The notes under the pieces: generated by a model
Seen by the model: only the letters and a program-made list of their open reading frames with translations
What the model was told of the DNA's origin: nothing
Databases searched by the model: none
Part shown: positions 22,101-26,437 of the stretch, piece after piece
Layout: each line of letters opens with the position of its first letter
How positions within the stretch are numbered: position 1 is the first letter of the stretch
Translations under genes and position numbers: made by a program
From: CAYRPN01 sp964426135
Lineage (GTDB): Bacteria; Planctomycetota; Phycisphaerae; Phycisphaerales; Phycisphaeraceae
DNA length: 26,437 nucleotides
Assembly (NCBI GenBank): GCA_964426135.1
Contig: CAYRPN010000079.1
Location: 1 to 26,437 of the forward strand
Reading direction: 5' to 3'

Positions 22101-23030
22101 ATGAGTGCAACCTCCGATAATCAGCCGTTCCGCTGCGTCAGTATCGATGTCGAGGAGTACTTCCACATCGAGGCGGCTTACGGACGCATCCCGCGCGAAC
22201 AATGGGACGCCTGGCCGAGCAGGGTCGAACGCAACGTCGACCTGCTGCTCGATCTGTTTCATCGGCTCAATCAGCGGGGCACCTTTTTCATCCTGGGCCA
22301 CGCGGCCCAGCGGCACCCGGCGATGGTCCGCCGCATCGCCGAGGCCGGCCACGAAATCGCCAGCCACGGCTCCATGCACGACCGCTTGCACCGCCTCAAT
22401 CCGCAAACCTTCCGCGACGACCTGACCGCCAGCAAGAAGCTCCTGGAGGATCAGACCGGCAGGCAGGTTATCGGCTATCGGGCTCCGACGTTCAGCGTCG
22501 TCCCCGCCACCGCCTGGGCCATCGATGTCCTGGCGGAGTGTGGCTTTCAATACGATGCATCCATCTTCCCCGTTCGGCACCAGTGGTACGGCGTGCCTGC
22601 CGCCCCGGATCGCCCGTTTGTCGTGCGCGGCCCCGGCGGAGCATCATTGCTCGAAGTGCCCCCGCTGACGTGGTCGCCCGGCGGCTTGCTGAAACCCCTG
22701 GCGCGATCGCGCGGCGGCAAGTTGCCCGTCGCCGGCGGCGGCTACTTCCGACTGCTGCCGCTGTGGTTCATGAAGCGCGGCCTGGCGCAGGCGGTGGAAC
22801 AGAACCGGCCGGCGATACTCTATTTTCATCCGTGGGAGTTCGATCCCGACATGCCGCGAATGCCGCTGAGTTTCACGGGGCGACTGAGGACTTACACGGG
22901 GCTGCGCACCGCTCTTCGCAATCTGGAATCGATCATGCGATTGCCGGGACGCTGGGGGCCGATCACCGAAGCCCAAGGCGAACTGCGGGCGATCGCGGCC
23001 ACACAGGCGACCTTCAATCTCGCCTCGTGA
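22101..23030 (+). CDS. XrtA/PEP-CTERM-type polysaccharide deacetylase
   Basis: The 309-residue enzyme is a NodB-fold polysaccharide deacetylase of the kind that accompanies exosortase XrtA and PEP-CTERM polymer loci (TIGR03006-like, with a DUF3473-like C-terminus). Motifs are SIDVEEYFH (14-22, catalytic and metal Asp16), GHEIASHGSMH (83-93, metal His89 and His93), GYRAPTFS (125-132) and YFHPWEFDP (241-249). Such enzymes remove N-acetyl groups from the extracellular polymer. It has no signal peptide, as in this subfamily. It diverges from the polysaccharide export operon (135-bp gap), and together with the PEP-CTERM protein at 8119 points to an exosortase system elsewhere in the genome. No clear Shine-Dalgarno sequence precedes ATG 22101. 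Confidence 0.92.
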   Translation: MSATSDNQPFRCVSIDVEEYFHIEAAYGRIPREQWDAWPSRVERNVDLLLDLFHRLNQRGTFFILGHAAQRHPAMVRRIAEAGHEIASHGSMHDRLHRLNPQTFRDDLTASKKLLEDQTGRQVIGYRAPTFSVVPATAWAIDVLAECGFQYDASIFPVRHQWYGVPAAPDRPFVVRGPGGASLLEVPPLTWSPGGLLKPLARSRGGKLPVAGGGYFRLLPLWFMKRGLAQAVEQNRPAILYFHPWEFDPDMPRMPLSFTGRLRTYTGLRTALRNLESIMRLPGRWGPITEAQGELRAIAATQATFNLAS

Positions 23031-23036
23031 TGTAGT

Positions 23037-23081
23037 CCGCCCCCGCGCCCCCGCGCCCCCGCGCCCCCGCGCCCCCGCGCC
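23037..23081. repeat. GCGCCCCC tandem repeat between convergent genes
   Basis: Four complete eight-base units GCGCCCCC (23045-23076) with partial units on both sides lie in the 61-bp gap between the deacetylase stop and the response-regulator stop. The array is purely C and G and should be prone to length change. It has no visible coding role. Confidence 0.85.
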
Positions 23082-23091
23082 TGCGCCGGCA

Positions 23092-23823
23092 TCACGGCGC
23101 CGGCGGCTCGTCGCCTTCGTTTCGCCCGCCTTCGTTCATCACCCACTGCGTCGCGTGCTGGATGAGTTCGTTGGCGCTCTTGAGGCCAAGTTTGAGCTTG
23201 ATGTGCTCGCGGTGCGATTCCACCGTCTTGATGCTCACGCAGAGTTTCTCGGCGACCTGCCGCGTGCCCATGCCCTTGCCCAGCAGTTCGAAGACTTCCA
23301 GTTCGCGATCGCTCAGGCGATCGAGCGGCGAACTGCCGCCCTCGCGCTTGCCGCCGACGAACTTGCCGAGCATGCGCGACGCCATGCGCTCGCTGACGTA
23401 GATTTCGCCGCGCATGATCGTGCGGATCGCCAGGATCAGGCGTTCGGTGCCCTCCTGCTTCATGATGTAGCCCTTGGCGCCGGCGCGGAGCACGCGTTCG
23501 GCGTACAGCATTTCGTCGTGCATCGAAAGCACCAGCACCGGCAACTGCGGCCACATCACCTTGAGTTGCTTGATCAGTTCCAGCCCGCTGATGCCTTCCA
23601 GCGTCAGGTCGACCACCGCCAGATCAGGCACATCGGCTTTGATGGCATCGAGAGCCTGGTGGAAGTTCTCCGCCTCGGCGATGACTTTCAGATCGGGCTC
23701 CTGGTTAATCATGCCGATCAGCCCGCGGCGAACAATGGGGTGATCGTCGACAATCACAATGCGAATGGCGGGCGAAGGAGCGGGATCGCCTTCTTTCTTG
23801 CGGCTTTTTGCGACTTGTGACAT
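23092..23823 (-). CDS. NarL/FixJ-family response regulator
   Basis: The 243-residue product has a receiver domain (20-138) with the acidic pair DD (26-27), phosphoacceptor Asp72 in VVDLTLEG, Ser100 and Lys122. The LuxR-type helix-turn-helix at about 168-225 reads LSDRELEVFELLGKGMGTRQ, then VAEKLCVSIKTVESHREHIK. It should be phosphorylated by the histidine kinase whose gene ends 40 bp upstream. The N-terminal 18 residues are a basic, disordered leader. ATG 23823 is supported by GGAAAGG upstream; the frame's earlier start at 23919 would overlap the kinase gene. The target genes are unknown, but the partner's heme-PAS look suggests oxygen-responsive control. Confidence 0.95.
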   Translation of the reverse strand: MSQVAKSRKKEGDPAPSPAIRIVIVDDHPIVRRGLIGMINQEPDLKVIAEAENFHQALDAIKADVPDLAVVDLTLEGISGLELIKQLKVMWPQLPVLVLSMHDEMLYAERVLRAGAKGYIMKQEGTERLILAIRTIMRGEIYVSERMASRMLGKFVGGKREGGSSPLDRLSDRELEVFELLGKGMGTRQVAEKLCVSIKTVESHREHIKLKLGLKSANELIQHATQWVMNEGGRNEGDEPPAP

Positions 23824-23863
23824 GGCGTTGCCTTTCCTGTTGAAATCGACGGCGAAACCTGAA

Positions 23864-25450
23864 TCACTGCTGCTGCAGGCGGGCGTGGTTGTCGAACGTG
23901 CAGGTGATGACGGCGCCACCGGTGGTGCCGGGGCCGAACTCCAGCGTGGCGCCGAAGAGTCGGGCGCGGTAAGTCATGGTGTGCATGCCCCGCCCGTTGC
24001 CGGTGATGTTCACAGGCAGCCCGATGCCGTCGTCACTGATCATCATCGACGACGACTTCCAGCCGGCGTAGAGGCCGATGGTGATGTGCCTCGCCTGCGA
24101 GTGCTTGATGGCGTTGTTCACGGCTTCCTGCGCGATGTAGTAAAGATTCGTCGAGATCGCGTGGTCGTAAACCAGCACCGGGCGCGGACAATCGAACCGA
24201 CACGGAATCGCATGCACTTCGCTGACCGAGTCGGCAAGCCGGTTCAATGCCGCCATCAGGCCTTCCTCGTCGGAAGTGACCGGGCACAGGCCGCGCACCA
24301 GCGCGCGGGCGTGATCGATGGTGGTGTTGATGAGGCGGACGATCTCGGCGGCGTTCTTGCTCTCGGGCCTGTTGCGGCTCGCCAGTTCCCGTTGCAGCAC
24401 ACCCGCGAGGAACGCCACGCCGGTCAGTTCCTGTCCGATGCCGTCGTGCAGGTCGCGACCGATGCGCTCGCGCTCGCGCATGCCGATCTCCAGCACCGAC
24501 TGCTCAAGCTTCTTTCGCTCGGTGATGTCACGGACGACGCCGGTGAAGATGCGCCGATGCCCGAGCATCGTCTCGCTCACCGCCAGGTCGGCTGGGAACG
24601 TGGAGCCGTCCTTGCGCTGCGCCACCACCTCGCGGCCGATGCCGACGATGTGCGCCTGCCCCGTCGTCAGATAGCGCCGAATGTAGCCGCCGTGTTCGTC
24701 GCGATAAGGCGACGGCATGAGCATTGACACATTCCGCCCCATCGCCTCGTCGGCCGAGTAACCGAACACTTGCGTGGCGGCGCGGTTGAACGCCTCGATC
24801 CGCCCGTGCTCGTCGATGGTGACGATCGCGTCCACGGAGGTTTCAATGATCGCACGCAGTCGTTTCTCGCTGTCTTCCAGAGCCGATTCCGTGCGACGAT
24901 GCTGCGTGACATCGCTGCCGGAACTGAGCGTGCCGATCACGGCGCCCGTGGCGTCGCGGAGGATGCGATTGTGCCACTCGACGATGTGCAGCGCCTTGTC
25001 CCTGGCCACCACCGTGTTGCTCAGTTGCTCGAACCCCTTGATTTCACCAGCGATCATCCGGTTGAAAATATCACGCATCCGCTGCCGATCGACGGCGGGG
25101 ACGCAGGTCTCGAACCAGTCGCGCTGGTAAAGATCATGATCGGGAAACCCCAGCAGCCGACAGCCCTGCTCGTTCACCAGTTCGACTCTGCCCTCGCGAT
25201 TGAGCACGACCAGAATCGCGCCGGCCCAGTCGAACGCCTGCCGCAATCGCTGCACATAAGCGTCGCGGGCATGGAGCGCCGATTCGAGTTGCTCACAGAG
25301 CGCGCTGAGCCGCGCCACCTCCGCCGCGGCTTGCGGATCGACCTGGGCGGACAGCGCTGCGATTCGCTCGCGCAGTTCCTTGGTCAGCGGCACAAGCAGA
25401 GGCATCGCGCTCTGTGGGCCGGGGTCAGGATGGGAGTTCTCGCGGGACAT
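23864..25450 (-). CDS. Soluble double-PAS sensor histidine kinase with FixL-like heme-PAS signature
   Basis: The 528-residue kinase has no membrane helix. After an N-terminal coiled-coil-like stretch (20-70) come PAS1 (about 72-190) and PAS2 (about 196-312). A HisKA_3 dimerisation domain follows, with phosphoacceptor His335 in RIGRDLHDGIGQ, and then an HATPase domain with the N-box EAVNNAIKHS (442-451) and DDGIG (473-477). PAS2 has the residues that in rhizobial FixL hold and gate heme: His253 (like the proximal His200), His267 and Arg273 in HIVGIGREV (like His214 and Arg220). Heme binding is an inference, since many PAS domains share part of this pattern. PAS1 lacks it. ATG 25450 directly follows the stop of the TauE-like gene, so they are one operon with the regulator. 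Confidence 0.93.
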   Translation of the reverse strand: MSRENSHPDPGPQSAMPLLVPLTKELRERIAALSAQVDPQAAAEVARLSALCEQLESALHARDAYVQRLRQAFDWAGAILVVLNREGRVELVNEQGCRLLGFPDHDLYQRDWFETCVPAVDRQRMRDIFNRMIAGEIKGFEQLSNTVVARDKALHIVEWHNRILRDATGAVIGTLSSGSDVTQHRRTESALEDSEKRLRAIIETSVDAIVTIDEHGRIEAFNRAATQVFGYSADEAMGRNVSMLMPSPYRDEHGGYIRRYLTTGQAHIVGIGREVVAQRKDGSTFPADLAVSETMLGHRRIFTGVVRDITERKKLEQSVLEIGMRERERIGRDLHDGIGQELTGVAFLAGVLQRELASRNRPESKNAAEIVRLINTTIDHARALVRGLCPVTSDEEGLMAALNRLADSVSEVHAIPCRFDCPRPVLVYDHAISTNLYYIAQEAVNNAIKHSQARHITIGLYAGWKSSSMMISDDGIGLPVNITGNGRGMHTMTYRARLFGATLEFGPGTTGGAVITCTFDNHARLQQQ

Positions 25451-26332
25451 TCAGTGATGTATCGGCATGTTCGAGTAGACCGTCGCGACGGGATCGATCT
25501 GGCGTGTTTCACACATCGACAAATGGCACGGACAGGTTTCGCCGCGGGTCATCCACGACCGCGCGGTCATCCACACGCCGGCAATCACGACCAGTAGCGC
25601 GGCCAAACGCGTGCCGTGCGCCCGCCACTTCGCCGGAAGCATCCGCGATGCCGCCAGCACCGCCGACAGCGCCGGCACCGTGCCGATGCCGAAGATCATC
25701 ATGCCCAGGGCGCTGTGCCAGGGCGTGGGCAGCGCCGCGACGACAATCAGCATCGCATAAACCAGGCCGCACGGCAGCAGCCCCATGATCGCGCCCAGCA
25801 GCAGACGCGGCGCGGCGCCCTTGGTCCGCAGCAGCGACTGAAACCAGCCGGCGCCTTTGAATCGCTTGAATGCGCAGCCGCTGGCGATGCGGTCGAGATG
25901 GAAGCCCGGCACCACACCCAGCAGCACGACGCCCGTCAGGACGGTGACAACGCCCATCACGATTCCCGCGCTTTGCTGCCAGCCGAGCCATGCCGAGCCT
26001 TCACGCACGCCGGTGCCGACGAATCCAGCCACAGCGCCGAGCAGCCCATACGTCCAGATGCGACCGAGGTGGTACCAGAGAAAATCGCCGGCGAGTGAAC
26101 GACTTGCTGTCGGCGCTGTCGCAACTGCGATCGGACCGGCGACAACCGCGGCGGGCGTCATGTCAATGGACTGCGCCATGGCGATCGAAGCAGTTGCCGC
26201 GCCGGTCTCTGCTTTGCCGCGCAGCGCCTGAGAGAAGCCGATCAGAATCGGCCCGCACATGCCGATGCAATGCAGGCTGCCGGTGAGGCCGGCCACGAGC
26301 AAGGCGGCGAAGGTGGCGATGGTGGGTTCCAT
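25451..26332 (-). CDS. Sulfite exporter TauE/SafE-type (UreH-like) membrane protein
   Basis: The 293-residue protein has about six membrane helices and the family marks GSLHCIGMCGP (18-28) and LLPCGLVYA (185-193), each in the start of one repeat half. A long, Ala-rich loop (40-80) lies between the first helix and the next. The tail holds three Cys in CPCHLSMC (267-274) and ends in a His pair, which could bind metal. Proteins with HCIGMCGP are often encoded next to cbb3 oxidase maturation genes (ccoGHIS) and copper proteins. Here the next gene is a FixL-like kinase, and the first base of its start codon directly follows this stop. ATG 26332 fits the hydrophobic start; the open frame reaches 26413. 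The substrate (sulfite, metal or electrons) is not known. Confidence 0.88.
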   Translation of the reverse strand: MEPTIATFAALLVAGLTGSLHCIGMCGPILIGFSQALRGKAETGAATASIAMAQSIDMTPAAVVAGPIAVATAPTASRSLAGDFLWYHLGRIWTYGLLGAVAGFVGTGVREGSAWLGWQQSAGIVMGVVTVLTGVVLLGVVPGFHLDRIASGCAFKRFKGAGWFQSLLRTKGAAPRLLLGAIMGLLPCGLVYAMLIVVAALPTPWHSALGMMIFGIGTVPALSAVLAASRMLPAKWRAHGTRLAALLVVIAGVWMTARSWMTRGETCPCHLSMCETRQIDPVATVYSNMPIHH

Positions 26333-26399
26333 GATCCGTACTTGAATCGTCGAGGGAAACTCTTCTTCTAGGAGCCGTGCAAGATCAACATCGCATGTG

Positions 26400-26420
26400 G
26401 GACGACTTTCCAAGTCGTCC
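26400..26420. repeat. Short perfect inverted repeat GGACGACTT-TCC-AAGTCGTCC
   Basis: Nine-base arms at 26400-26408 and 26412-26420 flank a three-base loop, giving a tight hairpin near the end of the window. It lies 68 bp upstream of the TauE/SafE-like start codon. It could be an operator or an extragenic palindrome. No T-tract follows, so it is not a typical terminator on either strand. Confidence 0.7.
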
Positions 26421-26437
26421 GGCTGGGAGCGAAGCGA

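Overview
The window looks like chromosomal DNA from a GC-rich bacterium, most likely a planctomycete of the Phycisphaerae type. This is an inference from gene content. The clues are a short PEP-CTERM protein, an XrtA/PEP-CTERM-type polysaccharide deacetylase, a FAD-dependent halogenase of the tryptophan halogenase family, large secreted proteins of unknown function, mostly short operons, and many palindromic intergenic repeats. There is no rRNA, tRNA, phage, transposase or CRISPR array. One RNA gene is clear: rnpB.

Layout. 1-355 holds no gene, only nested inverted repeats. 356-5178 (minus) is a three-gene operon for envelope or secreted proteins: a 942-residue protein with three tandem C-terminal modules, a lipoprotein, and a secreted protein with a pseudopilin-like tail. 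Divergent from it, 5288-6862 encodes a secreted transglutaminase-like protein. From there to 13686 all genes are on the plus strand: nnrD (NAD(P)H-hydrate repair), a PEP-CTERM protein closed by a strong terminator, the halogenase, a secreted hypothetical protein, a serine racemase/dehydratase-like PLP enzyme and a flavin reductase-like protein. A hicA-hicB toxin-antitoxin pair (minus) follows, then a membrane-anchored J-domain protein and rnpB (both minus). The rnpB gene is about 610 nt long because its P12 helix is strongly expanded. Divergent from rnpB is a conserved hypothetical protein with a distant resemblance to BshC.

17275-21965 (minus) is a surface-polysaccharide operon: a Wzm-like permease, a Wzt-like ATPase with a C-terminal carbohydrate-binding domain, a Gfo/Idh/MocA oxidoreductase and an NAD-dependent epimerase/dehydratase. 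The last two are translationally coupled by an ATGA overlap. The XrtA-type polysaccharide deacetylase diverges from it at 22101. Together these suggest a cell-surface glycan export locus linked to the PEP-CTERM/exosortase system. 23092-26332 (minus) is a three-gene unit: a TauE/SafE-like membrane protein, a soluble double-PAS histidine kinase with FixL-like heme-PAS signature residues, and a NarL/FixJ response regulator. In other genomes this membrane-protein type often sits next to cbb3 oxidase maturation genes, so the unit may be an oxygen- or redox-sensing module.

The most unusual features are the giant P12 insertion in rnpB, a family of REPIN-like palindromes carrying GTTTAGCG ends (one copy is inside the coding region of the oxidoreductase), the FixL-like sensor, and the halogenase with an altered WxWxIP motif. 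All family names come from reading motifs by eye; no database search was run.
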